From Undaria pinnatifida (lineage: Eukaryota > Sar > Phaeophyceae > Laminariales > Alariaceae), in the NCBI GenBank assembly GCA_012845835.1, contig JABAKD010000002.1:2148501-2212500 (forward strand): a DNA stretch of 64,000 bases, in the 5' to 3' direction. Both the position numbers and the translations under genes were made by a program. Positions 12,601 through 20,698 of the stretch are shown in pieces; the first letter of the stretch is position 1, and the number at the start of each line of letters is the position of its first letter. The notes beneath the pieces are model-generated. The model was not told the origin of the DNA. It made no database searches and saw nothing but the letters and a program-made list of their open reading frames with translations.

Positions 12601-14450
12601 AGGCTTAGGTACACGACGAACATCATAGGTTGTTTTTCTTCGCCTATTTCCGACGATTTGGGGTTACGAATCCCCTTCATCCAGAAACTTTTTCCGACGA
12701 AAAGTGCTACCTCTAACGTAGGATGAGTCTTCATCTCATCTATTTTTATGCACAGCCCTCTTGGTAGTGATGCAGCACTTGCTGTAATAGCAGCCTCTGT
12801 ATGCGAATGGCATCCTTGATCACAACAAGCATGCGCGAAGCCGCAGGCGGGCGTCATTAATGCGAGGACGACGTTATTTCGGGTGTGTCCTGAGCGCTCC
12901 TATAAATAGTTTTTTTTAAGACGTGTAGTTTTGCGTTTTCGACGCTAGATTGCGACGAGGGAGTTTCGGGCGGAGAGGTCAACAACCGAACCTTACCGCT
13001 TCGGGAGCGGTCTCAGACGTGATCGCATTGTGCCTTCGCGAGGGGTGCTGAAATTGTTTTTTGTTGCAATGTTATGGTTCCGACGGAAGCTAAACACATC
13101 AATCGGATCTCGATTTTTACAACAAAGTTAGCACCGTACAGTCTACGCGAACCTTTTCATACATTTTGACCCATCCATATCTGTGACGGGTCGAGTTCAA
13201 AAGTTCTGGCACGCCCTTCGTTTCCCTTTTTCTTGGACGAGTATCATACGTACACTTTTCCCCCACGTTTTGCTTTTCTTCGAACGCAATCCGATGAGGG
13301 ACGGAGTTCGAATCCTGGTATATGCCTTCGACCTCCCCTTTTTTCGCTTGTTAAAAATATTTATTTTTCATTTATTAATAATTCGAAGAACATGTATCAC
13401 AAAGTTGATAGCTACACCGTACGTAGTTGCAAGGGGAGTCGCCGACCTATATCCTTAATGAGGACGCACAACCCATAATACGCGCGATCGGAGTATCACA
13501 CACAGCTTGCAAAGATGAGTTTCGACAAAATATTCAATCTCACAGCTGGAGTGTATTTTAATTTTTACAATATATTACAAAGTTCCCTTTCGGGATGCGG
13601 GTAACGTGAAATCCCGGGGGCGTCGCAAGGTGAAAAGGAAGACACCGGTAACACACGTAAACGTAATTTTCCACCTGTAACGGTGTTACGCGTACTCACA
13701 TAGATGAACCCTACTGCTCTTCTTAGAGAAAAGGTGTGGCATGAGCCAGTGCATTGCTCCAAAGAAAGAGTAGTACTCAGCGGGAAGAGTGTTCAAGCGG
13801 TGGGTGCACGTTGTACTGATGTACGCGCAAACGAATTATTGGTGGTCGGGGGATGATGTGTACCGTACGTGGAGCAATAGTGCTCCTTGCTATATAATAT
13901 GTCACATTTTTATAATAATACGTCACATGTGTTTGCACTTACTTGGTGGCAATGGATAGGGTCGACCAGCCAATGTCAGTCGCTCTTGGATGTTTTACAA
14001 TAATTAATTGCTTGGTGGCAACAAGTTCGGTATGTGCGGCATACGTAGTAGGATATTCCATGAGTTGGAGGTAGTGTTCAACGCTTTGGTACTGTGTTTG
14101 AGGGGAACCGAAACCGTTAATGATGTAGTCCTCGTTTATCCCCGTAGAAAGTAGAGCTAGATCGATAGACTAGTGTTCCCGCCTGAACCCGCCACTACAT
14201 GATGCATGTGGTCAGGAATGTATGTGTGAATGATATGTGTGTACGATAATAGCAACAGACCTAGAACCGATCCACCCAGCCAATCAGATGGCGTCCAGGG
14301 CGCGTGGCGAACGCTGAAATAGAACTGTACCCGATTTTGGCCACAGCAGCACCGTGTATATACCTGAGTCTGGCTATCGCTATTGTAGTAACGAGTTATA
14401 TATCCTTGAACCCTACCCATGGTTCCACTCTGCCCAAATTGTTTGTTGGC
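439..14450 (-). CDS. Multi-exon WSC-domain protein gene, partial (3' end beyond the window, 5' end not found)
   Basis: Eleven exons can be read on the minus strand, in coding order: 14364-14450, about 13943-14134, 13700-13815, 6606-6682, 6303-6355, 5483-5810, 4274-4396, 3464-3596, 2973-about 3351, 1667-1723 and 439-666. Most have GT/AG borders, and nearly all neighbours join in phase. The last three encode a complete WSC domain (GCFTD, then CSDYCSGFEYF, CFCG, CTGDPSTPCGG, ISAYR) and the start of a second one (GCFQDAERTRIM). WSC domains are cysteine-rich, carbohydrate-binding extracellular modules, common in brown-algal cell-wall proteins. The roughly 300 residues upstream match no family I recognise. 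One or more exons are missing between 13.7 and 6.7 kb, where a LINE lies in the intron, and the 3464/3351 junction is out of phase. A secreted or membrane-anchored wall protein is an inference. Confidence 0.7.
1095..1345 (-). repeat. Family F repeat with CGCG palindrome
   Basis: In reverse orientation it holds GTCACTCGCGCGAGTGAC, then after about 150 bp GTCAGTAGTGAGGTGCAGAG and CACTCGAGCGAGTATG, ending near GGGGGTACCCCC. The order is the same as in the copies at 6.0 and 25.3 kb. Confidence 0.65.
1348..1607 (+). mobile_element. Family A MITE copy
   Basis: The copy is 260 bp, from GACGCATGCTAC to TCGTAGCACGTGTC. Internal landmarks are GGGGCTCCTTAACCC, AAATCGTCGG, GGCCATGG and AAGCTCCCAAATTGAG. 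It lies in a WSC gene intron. No clear target duplication is seen. Confidence 0.75.
1667..1723 (-). CDS. WSC gene 57-nt exon: central part of WSC domain
   Basis: This exon has nineteen codons, phase 0 at both ends, with acceptor CGCGGCAG and donor AGTGAG|GTGAGA. It encodes ICSDYCSGFEYFALELGSE, the Cys-x3-Cys and YF core of a WSC domain. It fits exactly between the exons at 2973 and 666. Its family match and phase fit make it reliable despite the small size. Confidence 0.8.
2089..2349 (+). mobile_element. Family A MITE copy with CTCT duplication
   Basis: The copy is 261 bp, starts GACTCATGCTACGACAGAGG and ends TCGTAGCACGCGTC. It is flanked on both sides by CTCT (2085-2088 and 2350-2353). Confidence 0.8.
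2405..2660. repeat. 56-bp tandem repeat, four diverged units
   Basis: Units start near TCTGCGATTGCTCGGTGGCT at about 2407, 2463, 2518 and 2614. A larger duplication carries GTAGGACTTGACTCTGGAT and GTAGGACATGACTGGATG before the first and last units. Confidence 0.8.
2973..3351 (-). CDS. WSC gene exon: linker and start of first WSC domain
   Basis: About 126 codons are open, ending at donor GCACAG|GTAAAC in phase 0. The N-terminal part is unrecognised (ITCFPSAHYIVRNALHAMFQ). It is followed by a Pro-rich linker and then the WSC opening motif ELVGCFTD, with GGMTAQ at the exon end. The 5' border at 3351 is the nearest good acceptor but is out of phase with the 3464 donor. Confidence 0.65.
3464..3596 (-). 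CDS. WSC gene exon (3' border uncertain)
   Basis: The acceptor TTTCTCCAG with entry phase 2 matches the preceding exon. The product includes VQLNLHICCPFGEYELDMNI. The assumed donor is GACGAG|GTATTC (phase 0), but the next exon appears to need entry phase 2. Either the junction is different or the copy has a small lesion. A local duplication around TGCTTGAAG between 3360 and 3440 may be involved. Confidence 0.55.
4274..4396 (-). CDS. WSC gene exon
   Basis: The exon has 123 nt, entry and exit phase 2, acceptor ACGTTCCAG and donor GGCAG|GTGAAC. It encodes an acidic, Trp-containing stretch (EMVDKSNIMWWEALYDGSTE). It joins in phase on both sides, which makes a chance reading frame unlikely. Confidence 0.65.
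5101..5351 (-). mobile_element. Family A MITE copy
   Basis: The copy is 251 bp in reverse orientation, with the best-preserved termini: GACGCATGCTACGATAGAGG on the left and CCTCTATCGTAGCACGAGTC on the right. They are inverted repeats of about 20 bp. Confidence 0.8.
5483..5810 (-). CDS. WSC gene large exon with hydrophobic segment
   Basis: The exon has 328 nt and is open throughout in one frame. The acceptor is ATACTACTCAG and the donor TTGGAG|GTAAAG. It carries a mostly hydrophobic stretch (GVLLVAITLRSLNGILLAFS), possibly a membrane or buried helix, followed by a polar region with NSS and a YDYHDHPKF segment. It exits in phase 2, and the next exon completes the codon. Confidence 0.6.
6006..6298 (+). 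repeat. Family F repeat with two palindromes
   Basis: Starts GCTACGGTAGGGGG; GTCACTCGCGCGAGTGAC at 6069-6086; CAGAGTCACTCGCGCGAGTA near 6210; ends GGGGGTACCCCC. This is the best copy, with both internal palindromes intact. Confidence 0.65.
6303..6355 (-). CDS. WSC gene small exon
   Basis: This is a 53-nt exon with acceptor CAATACCAG, entry phase 2, donor TTGGAG|GTAAAC and exit phase 1. It encodes YVYVNSSLGPSLEPYIG. The phases fit both neighbours (6606-6682 and 5483-5810). A small exon of this kind could be chance, so the confidence is moderate. Confidence 0.4.
6606..6682 (-). CDS. WSC gene exon
   Basis: The exon has 77 nt, with acceptor ATTATTCAG in phase 0 and donor CG|GTGTAT in phase 2. 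It encodes ISRVRYEHVGLNNFHDVLH-type sequence. It joins in phase to the 53-nt exon at 6303-6355. The upstream partner, which must leave in phase 0, was not identified. Confidence 0.4.
7548..12170 (-). mobile_element. Complete LINE element with (AAC)n 3' tail
   Basis: The 5' UTR (about 12,044-12,170, GC-rich) precedes the ORF. The 3' UTR runs from 8249 to 7548 and includes a GAAA-rich tract at 7885-8090. The element ends GACTTGATTATGCGAG then TTAATGTGAGAACAAC, followed by repeated AAC units (GTT on the plus strand at 7549-7566). The end is defined by comparison with the second copy at 36.6 kb and two solo 3' ends. The target duplication is not clear; TTAAAT occurs at both sides. Confidence 0.8.
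8249..12043 (-). CDS. LINE polyprotein: AP-type endonuclease plus reverse transcriptase, 1,264 aa, intact
   Basis: The frame is open from ATG to stop. Residues 1-130 are basic. Residues 136-403 form an endonuclease/exonuclease/phosphatase domain with N143, the E of GLQEV (about 176), MDANA (292-294), YRLDYI (D365) and SDHN (393-395). Residues about 640-1000 form the reverse transcriptase, with FIDLTKAYDSVD (D788) and YADD (920-923). A conserved C-terminal block follows (RRVHRSMLLRCLGW), then a Gly-rich run encoded by a C-rich tract. This is the layout of single-ORF non-LTR retrotransposons, often annotated as craniofacial-development-protein-2-like. No separate ORF1 is seen. All catalytic residues are present, so the copy may be recent. 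It lies in an intron of the WSC gene, in the same orientation. Confidence 0.93.
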   Translation of the reverse strand: MAGPAVSSSDKAKNFLAEFFNAAALPADAVSHHRRGKHGARIEQRREDRTHVSKHQSREGDGRGVSGLLPPSRWHLGKNRAGRRETERGKCSVWEKRRVEWRKSEARKKRRRRRRIRRAAHKIRTDARARSRAGELVVGTYNVRTLAFKGTNGIGHAEVIMKTCQGAGCDVIGLQEVRRNGQSAFTAAGYVVFCSGADGGKYEKKGTHGVGLAVRESIVAGMDKGDVAVECISARLMKVRIQLKGKSNGVSFIVGYAPTLDKSTSEKDFFWNSLDEVVKEVPSRDHLLVLMDANARTGMRGIEWTDSKVLGAYGRDELNDNGERLLTHATDNKLALLNTYYATPARCISYTFQSPNRGKAQYRLDYILTRQVDRRLVRNVTVRTPPRENAESDHNLVIASIRLLGRIAPNRPKVVVKSRRAIDLQRLMADPHLRMNLTNAIAANLASPTPGTNAGSVDDMASLLTETILSNAADIAPPTRRKQVPRGWCATEETRAELNARWQDREDARKRVRSAPNDRGLRQALKATIKQLKRTRAEAVQRFFEDYVRQLEGRIREGDHFGFYKHLKGMDVEGKRTFNSQYIKDEEGRLLRDNVLIRERWVRWFHKLLNTKSPTLDPSIVGELKQWPPCRPLDDVPSRYEVEEAIRALANRKAVGPDGLPAELLKVLADEGEFDTLGNFHDIIVAVWRGGGVPQQWKDATIKVLHKKKDRTECGNYRGISLVAHAGKVLLKVIAGRLSDYCERENILPEEQCGFRPQRSTVDMMFVVRRLQEMARKKDTPLYMCFIDLTKAYDSVDRSLLWDVLARFGVPPRMLAVIRQFHDGMQACVRLDDGECSDKFDVGQGLRQGCVLAPLLFNMFFTAVLRVAEKRFLADAAITDNMVQLQRKKEGEKGTSRTGKVDGRRGKEGEGVQRLWGMLYADDAGIVSRSSEGLERMMTTIVTACSSFGLTVSEAKTEIMCLETKSGGKVSFTINAAGQVYKQTIQFVYLGGAITADRNLSTEITRRLQRAWACFQRYKMEIYDRPGVRLRLKVRLLKAEVVETLLYGCMTWSPKKPDYDRLRRVHRSMLLRCLGWRKRKRDDHTLSYADALAQTDSESVEVIVRKRRILFAGFVARMGEERLPQRVMFGEFVGGKGYSGGQEKDWMDHLKEDMSVFGMKFEGWRKAAQKAGRWFRRVEEGAELFMRNWHETERRKAAERRAKAAAASSTVGISKRPGGGGRGGGGEGSGGGGEGGGGKGGMGEGRKGERHAQETEVWVWPSSY
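12477..12729 (-). mobile_element. Family A MITE copy with TTCA duplication
   Basis: Reverse-oriented copy of about 253 bp, flanked by TTCA on both sides (12473-12476 and 12730-12733). It carries the internal family landmarks, including CCCATAGGCTTAGG and GGTTACGAATCCCC. Confidence 0.78.
13425..13552 (-). repeat. Family B repeat
   Basis: In reverse orientation it carries CAGCTGTGAGAT, TCGAAACTCATCTTTGCAAG, a TGATACTCCGATCGCGCGTA block, and CTCATTAAGGATATAG followed by CGACTCCCCTTG. Confidence 0.7.
13700..13815 (-). CDS. WSC gene exon
   Basis: The exon is 116 nt long, entering in phase 2 and leaving in phase 1. The acceptor is TACATCAG and the donor CTAT|GTGAGT. It encodes an aromatic-rich segment (LNTLPAEYYSFFGAMHWLMP) that continues the preceding exon without a frame break. 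No exon with the required entry phase was found immediately downstream; the intron that follows contains repeat family B, a family A element and the complete LINE. Confidence 0.55.
13943..14134 (-). CDS. WSC gene exon (5' border approximate)
   Basis: An open, protein-like stretch of about 64 codons (for example NGFGSPQTQYQSVEHYLQLM) ends at a consensus donor AA|GTAAGT in phase 2. Possible acceptors give a start at 14134, 14156 or 14169. The split codon is completed exactly by the next exon at 13815, which is the main support. The domain is not recognised. Confidence 0.6.
14364..14450 (-). CDS. WSC gene, most upstream placed exon
   Basis: This exon has 29 codons with phase 0 at both ends. The acceptor is CTCGACCAG and the donor ACTCAG|GTATAT. 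It encodes a Gln/Gly/Tyr-containing stretch (NKQFGQSGTMGRVQGY then ITRYYNSDSQTQ). It can join in phase to the next exon if that one starts at 14134 or 14169. No start codon or signal peptide was found for the gene, so earlier exons are expected at higher coordinates. Confidence 0.45.
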
Positions 14451-15419
14451 CTGGTCGAGACTCGCGTGCATGCTGCGCTCGCGATGCATGCCACCCTCGC
14501 CGCGCTCGGCGCCATCGTCCAAGCTTTCCCCGCTCTATGTCCCGGTGAGCCCCGTCTCCTGCGCGGAGAGATGCAAGCCGTGCCTTGTGGCGCTCGTTCC
14601 AACACTCGTCTGCTCCCGGCCTCTACCTGCTATCCTCCTCCTGCTTGCATCCGCTCTGTCCGGAAATATAATAGCGGGATAGGTCTTTTTGTTCAAGTAA
14701 AAGCGGTCCTTAAATTCGGACACGTCTAGTTACGCCGCAAGAGCAAGATAAACACACCAGGTCAACCACGCCCAAATACGCTTTCACTCCTGCCTCGACG
14801 AGCGGCCGCCCACGCTTCAGGAGAGCGCAGGCCGGTTTACCCTTGTCTGCACCAATGCCCACGCACCCACGTCGAGATCCGGGGCCGAAACGGCCCAGGG
14901 CGGCGCGCCCCCAAACCCCACACTAATCCGATCCACATGTGTACTGCTGCTTCTACTGCTGTATGTTGCTGCTACTGCGCTGCCGTTGTGCTGCTGCTGC
15001 TGCTGAGGTTAATTTAGTCCGGATGGTTGCTGCTACTGCTGCTGTGCTGCTGCTGAGGTCAGTTGAGTAGCGGGCCATTTTTTCACGAGCATAATAACAA
15101 CGAACAAAATATTGTAAAAGTTTATCAAAATATCAAAATTTGAAAAACAAATTTGGGTGTTACAAGTGACCTGCTCGTCTCAGGGAGACGGAACGCAATC
15201 CCTTGCCAAATAGAGCCAGCTAAGCGACGTTTCATGCGCCGGGCGCCGCCACGGAGCTCGGCCGAGATCCAGACACGCTTCATGATGTACCCATGGCAGG
15301 CTAGCTTGCCCCGCGGCCGAAAGTGCGAGAAGAAACGCTCGGCCGCCGGAGAGCAGCGAGCCAAAACAAAACGAAGACAATATTTTACACGTACACATAA
15401 TAAAAATACAAATACACTC

Positions 15420-15545
15420 CATCTAGCTGTGAGATCGGAACACATCTTTGCAAGCTGTGTGTGATGCTCCGATCGCCCGTATTGCTGGGTGTTTGTCCTC
15501 ATTGAGGAAATAGGTCGGTGACTCCCCTTGGAACTACAGTGTAGT
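15420..15545 (+). repeat. Family B repeat
   Basis: Contains TAGCTGTGAGATCGGA, TCTTTGCAAGCTGTGTGTGA, GTGTTTGTCCTCATTGAGG and GACTCCCCTTGGAACTACAG. Confidence 0.7.
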
Positions 15546-15952
15546 ATATATATTGCGGCGTGTCTGTAGACACAACGCAGTAGCTCCCGGATGCGCGCCT
15601 ACCTGCCGCAAACAGCACTCGGGCTATAATTGTATTTCCTGAATATGCTGCTTGCTGATGCAACACGCAGTACAACATTAAATGTATGCTGCAGTTCTAC
15701 GGCTTGCCGTTTGTCGATGTGCTGCTGATGCTTGCTGATATTTGTTGCATTTGTGCGGACAAGCAGCGCGGCTGCTGCTCCGTGGCATATACTGTACATT
15801 CACTAATTAGTCCTGCTTATGCCACCGCCATGCAAGAAGTAGTGTATGGTGCTGCTGCTGGGTATGTGAACAACTGCGATTTCAAAACGATATTGCTTGC
15901 GATATTGTGTGTATCTTGGTGTTCAACGGTCTTTCTCTGCACTCAACGACTA

Positions 15953-16119
15953 TTAATTTTGGCACCCTTTGGCAGTACGGAATGTCTCAAATTTCGGCCC
16001 CCGTTTGCCTATGACGTCCTCGGCCGTTACGAGCATGCGGGGAGTCGCCGGCGGGCGCCAGCCCGCCGCGGCGATGCCACTGGTGTGTACCAGGTAATAC
16101 TCATTTGTGGGGTTACGAT
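15953..16119. other. High-GC coding-like segment, strand uncertain
   Basis: On the plus strand, acceptor CCCTTTGGCAG to donor TACCAG|GTAATA encloses an open frame (LKFRPPFAYDVLGRYEHAG). On the minus strand, acceptor ACACACCAG opens GWRPPATPRMLVTAEDVIG. Either could be an exon. A similar GC-rich minus-strand stretch lies at about 15,178-15,310. Confidence 0.25.
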
Positions 16120-16199
16120 GTAACTTTGGTGTCAAATGCGACTCGAGGAGCATTTTATACTCAACAGCTTGCCGAGCAAGTATCAACAATGGCCACGCC

Positions 16200-17060
16200 G
16201 TTCGTTCTCTCTCCCATTCGCTTCTTCGACCGCAACCTGCCTTCGCCGTGTTTCTCGCGCGAAGGGTTCACCCGTCCCTACCTCTCCCTGTCAATGGAGT
16301 TCTGCTACTGCAGTCGTGGCCACCCATTATTGCAGCGCCTTGCCAGACGACGATACCCGCATTGAAATGGCACCCCGAACTATCCCGGGGTGGGATACTA
16401 ATAGTACTTTGTAGGACGATACAGGGCGTGACAGGCAATTATAACCGCACTATACTGCGGGTCACCCAGCGGAGCATAATAAGACAAGTTAAATCTTATT
16501 CACACCTTTGTTTATTGGGAGCCAGACAGAGGGGGTTGCTAAAACCAAGAGAAAAAAAGTTGCAAAAAACAAACGCGCCATTTCCACGATTGGCACAGAA
16601 ATCACACAACGCTCCACGTTTTCTTTTTTTCTTTTTTTTTTACCTTCTGGTCGGGAGTGTGCATCTGTTTTCTCTTTTCTAGGTTACCGCACTAAAGGGT
16701 ATGCACCTCACTAACGCTAGATTATGACGGCACGCGGTTTCGAGTTGTCAGCGACGGAACGAGAATCCTCTTCGTATTATCCCTTTAATTCGGAGGGTGT
16801 GTTGTATTGTACTTGGTACGATAAAATATATTACATCATATATCATTTTATACTTAGTATGATACATATTGTACAGTATAACCGCGTTCGTATCGTGGTG
16901 CGAGCATGCAGCACGCACGGCAGTGCAAGCTGTGCATTTGCGTGCCTCACAGGTGTACCGAGTCGTTCTACGGTAATCCCCCCCCCAGTTTTCTTCAACA
17001 AAATCGCCGGTTTTTGAAATCAGCTCCCAGTCGTGTCTCCATATATAATGAAAATAAAAA
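16200..17060. other. No supported feature
   Basis: Intergenic or intron DNA with T-runs and short AT-rich stretches. Open frames here have no splice or family support. Confidence 0.4.
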
Positions 17061-17064
17061 TACA

Positions 17065-17280
17065 ATCTAGCCGTGAGATCGAAGATTTCGTCGAAACTCA
17101 TCTTTGCAAGCTGTGTATGGTACTCCGATCGCGCGTATTACTGGGTTTGTGTCCTCATTAAGGATATAGTTCGGCGCCTCCCCTTGGAACTACAGCGTAG
17201 CTTGTACCAGGGTCAACAGGGTGATGTTAATCAATCTGCGCGCGGAAGCCATAAAACCCGTTTTTGAGGGGGACAAAATC
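17065..17280 (+). repeat. Family B repeat, long copy
   Basis: This is the most complete copy. After the CTCCCCTTGGAACTACAGC block it continues with ACCAGGGTCAACAGGGTGAT, GCGCGGAAG and AACCCGTTTTTGAGGGGG. Confidence 0.7.
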
Positions 17281-17299
17281 TGACAGCTGTGGAAGGAAA

Positions 17300-17640
17300 T
17301 GCATCAGTTTATCAAGTATATCCTGTAAGTCGTATAACCGGTGAGGGGAGAGCGCAGAGTTTAAGGGCGTGGGGGCCGAGGTTTGACCAAGAGGGAGCGG
17401 AGGGGAGGAAGGGGCAACTCAAGTTGGTCGCGGAAACTATAAATCCTTTAAGGGGATGCGTGTTATCAAGTTTATCCTGCAAGTCGTATGGCCGAAGAGA
17501 GGAGGGCGGAGATTTTAAGGGCGTGGGGGTCGGGGTTTGAATAAGAGGGAGCGGGGGGGGGCGGGGGCAACTCAATTTGTGCGCGGAAACTTAAGGAGAG
17601 GAATTTATCAAGTATATCCTGTAAGCCGTGTAACTGGGGT
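17300..17640. repeat. Tandem repeat of about 150 bp, 2.3 units
   Basis: The unit runs from ATCAAGTATATCCTGTAAG through TTTAAGGGCGTGGGGG and GCAACTCAA to CGCGGAAAC. Units start at about 17,310, 17,468 and 17,606. Confidence 0.8.
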
Positions 17641-18380
17641 GTCTCCTTATATGCGTGTTTGACCATCCACGTACACGGGTTGTAGGCGCATGGCTGGCTG
17701 ACTCACGGAGACAGAAGTCACGTAATCCGGAGAGCCATCGGGCTGGAAAGAGAATGAGAAAATATATAGACTACATGAAAGGAAAGAAGGAACGAACATG
17801 CAGGAAAGTGCTGGAAAGTGCAGTCCCACTCAGGGCCTTTTCTCACTCCCTCACGTGGTGACCACCCTAATCATGAGATTGGGGAACACTTATTTATTGT
17901 ATTTATATCCGTTCGGGAAACCATAGGTCCCTCCGCATCTCCGAAGATGCTACACCAAAATACCACATACGTAGTAAATCAGATTTGTGCACAGGCATAA
18001 ACCAACAATGCAGTGTCATTCGATAGTCCTTTGCAAGCAAGAAAATATGTAAAGATGCTTCGAAGTATGTTTTTCATCTCATCCTGCCTCGTGTCCAGCG
18101 TTTTCACGCAACGTTCGTTGAAGAAAATCGCTGGGGGCTATCGTAGAAGTCAGTGTACTTGCTATGGACTTCGACTGGAAAATCGTCGCCACCTAGCGGC
18201 CCGGGTTGCTTCGTGTGTGTGAAGGATGCCGCGATCGTCAGTTGTATTCGTCAAGTTTTCCCTATTATATTATAATCAAGATAAATCAAGCCCCAAATGG
18301 GTTAAGCTTTGTATCCGATCGTATCTGCATGCTTGCTTGCTATTTTTTAAACCATACCGACCGGCGGTATACTAGTCTAC

Positions 18381-18660
18381 CGTACCTGTGCACACCGAAA
18401 ACATTAAAACTCGGCATACTATAGTACACTCTATACAGCGATACACTAACGGTCCTCTCCTATAATAAGAAAGAGAGGCTTCTACGGACACATGCTACGA
18501 TAGAGGTAGCACGTTTCCACCGTACCTGTGCACACCGAAAACATTAAAACTCGGCATACTATAGTACACTCTATACAGCGATACACTAACGGTCCTCTCC
18601 TATAATAAGAAAGAGAGGCTTCTACGGACACATGCTACGATAGAAGTAGCACGTTTCGCC
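18381..18660. repeat. 140-bp tandem duplication
   Basis: The segment starting CGTACCTGTGCACACCG at 18381 is repeated from 18521 almost without change, including the first 30 bp of the family A element. The element end was therefore duplicated together with host DNA. Confidence 0.85.
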
Positions 18661-19017
18661 TGAAGAAAAGTTTTCTGAACGACGGGGCTCCTTAACCCAA
18701 AATGGTCAGAAATGCGACATTTTTTTTTGCCGTGATGCTCGTTCTATACCTAGCCCATGGGATTTTTCATTCGGTTTGTAGCAGTTTTTCCCCCCTCCAA
18801 ATCAGTTTTCCTTAATTATCCCAAAATCGTCGGAAATACGACTTTTTTTTTTGCCGTGATGTTCGTTCTATACCTAGCCCATGGCATTTATTTTTTATCC
18901 GGTTGGTAGCAGCTTTTTCTCCCTCCAAATCAGTATGTGGGAGGACCATGTCTTAAGCTCCAAAATTGAGGAACCCTCCAGAAAAAAAGTGGTGGCACGT
19001 CTATCTTAGAACGCGTC
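18627..19017 (+). mobile_element. Family A MITE copy with internal duplication
   Basis: The copy is 391 bp. The block from CTTAACCCAAAATGG to the CCCATGG/TTTTTC region occurs twice (about 18,690-18,800 and 18,812-18,930). The left end also occurs as a fragment at 18,487-18,518 because of a 140-bp tandem duplication. Confidence 0.7.
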
Positions 19018-19751
19018 CCGCACGAGAAAAGCTTAGCGTATATATGGAACGAGTCAGTATTATGCTCCGCAGCTGATACGCTGAAGTTCGGGCGGAGGAC
19101 ACACCCAATCCCGAACAAGAAGTCTATCCTGAAAATTACACCTCGCATTCTGGCGTAAAGCTAACGGAGGGTCGGTGCTTAACATCCTCTGATACATTGT
19201 AGCAGCACGCTTACTACCTTCTGCGGATACAGGTCAGTGCAGGACACCCGATCAATATCAAACAAGGCAATAAGAGAGTCAGACTAAACTTTACAAGAAA
19301 AACAATAAATTCGGGAGCCATTGTACTGAACATAGTGTACGACACGAGTTAGTGTATAGCAGACCCTCTCTCAAGTAAGAAAACCAGCCTGGGCCATGCT
19401 GTTTCGTAACAGGTGTCCTGAACTGTTTCTACCAGCTCGTAAAAGTTCAGTGCGTACGGTAGTAATCTTTTTTCTAAGAACGACGACACTGTTCTGAAAA
19501 TCACAGCAGCAGGCGTACAAGCGTCTTGAGTGAAAATTTGGCGCACGCAAGGGAACGATACTCTCTGGCAGCTGTGGTACGCCACGCACGCCGCATGACA
19601 CGTAACCCAAACGTTTCCAGGCAAAAAGTATGATTGGTACATCTGAAAACTCTGTTTACACGTACACCCGTCACATTTCACGTGCAGCGGCGCCCCCTGA
19701 ACTTTCCGAGGGGCCGTCGCTTGTGTAGAGCGCTATAATATCTCGCCCAAA

Positions 19752-20019
19752 CACGCATACGGCAGAGGTGCATATATATGATATTTTTTGTGAGATTCCT
19801 CGATGCAAGTTAAGAGCTTAAGACCTCTCCCAAAACCTGATTTGGAGATAAATCAAAACTAACTGCTACCGGATGAAAAGCCCATATATATGGCCTAAGT
19901 ACACAAGGATAATCATGGCAAAAATAAATGGTCTATTTCGAACGATTTCAGATTAAGAAAAGCCCGTTACTCAGAAACCAGTTCAGACAAAAACTGCTAC
20001 CTCTACCGTAGCATGCGTC
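19752..20019 (-). mobile_element. Family A MITE copy, diverged end
   Basis: Reverse copy from CACGCATACGGCAGAGG to CTCTACCGTAGCATGCGTC. It keeps the internal CTTAAGACCTCTCCC and CTGCTACCGGATGAAAAG landmarks. CCAA is found at both borders if the right end is set one base earlier. Confidence 0.65.
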
Positions 20020-20445
20020 CAAGCTATGACTACGAGGAAACACTAAAGCGCAACCCGATGAACAACCACACGGCCTACCTAGGAATACAAAGCAATTTCA
20101 TCGTCGCATTCACGCATACATTTTAAAGATGAAAAAGATATGGACTACACTTCTTCAGCTGTGAGATCGTTCAAAAGGAGATTGGATCAATATTATTAGT
20201 AGTATATAGACTATGGTATTCTGACGATGATCGCGCGGGTGTTTATTCAACTCTAACCCTTTTAGCGTGTTTAGCGCCGACAAGGGGATAGACTAGTTCT
20301 ACACTATTTGGAGTTAGAACGGGATACTTTTAGGAGTTCAGTTGAAAATGGGTGTAAGCGCCCCCTTAGCTCAAAATAGTATGGCCAGAAAGTGCTTTTC
20401 CCCTGTCGCCGCAAGTAAGTGCCACTCTGGGAAAAGAAGAAATGG

Positions 20446-20698
20446 CGCGTGCCTCGATAGAAGTAGCATTTTTCGTCAGAAACGGTTTCTGAATGGTGGG
20501 GCCCCTTAACCCAAAACCGTCGGAAACACGTAAATATATTTTCGAATAGTGTTTGTTGTATAGCTAGGCCATGGGCATTTTTCGTTCGGTGGCAGTTTTG
20601 TTTTTTTCTCCCAGTCATTTTTTTTCTCTCTCTTGAGCTCCTAAATAAAGAGGGGAGACTAAGAAAAAACGTGGTGCACGTCTATCGTAGCACGCGTC
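20446..20698 (+). mobile_element. Family A MITE copy with AAAT duplication
   Basis: The copy is about 253 bp, with GCGTGCCTCGATAGAAGTAG at the left and TCTATCGTAGCACGCGTC at the right. It is flanked by AAAT, counting the left border one base earlier. Confidence 0.7.

Noticed and set aside
13295..13330. tRNA-like GTTCGAATCC word, and a similar GGGTTCGAGCC at 7,370
   Set aside because: The bases around them do not form a T-arm stem, and no acceptor or anticodon arm could be placed.
14304..14729. Plus-strand hydrophobic 141-codon frame
   Set aside because: It overlaps a minus-strand exon with matching splice phases (14,364-14,450) and has no supporting signals of its own.
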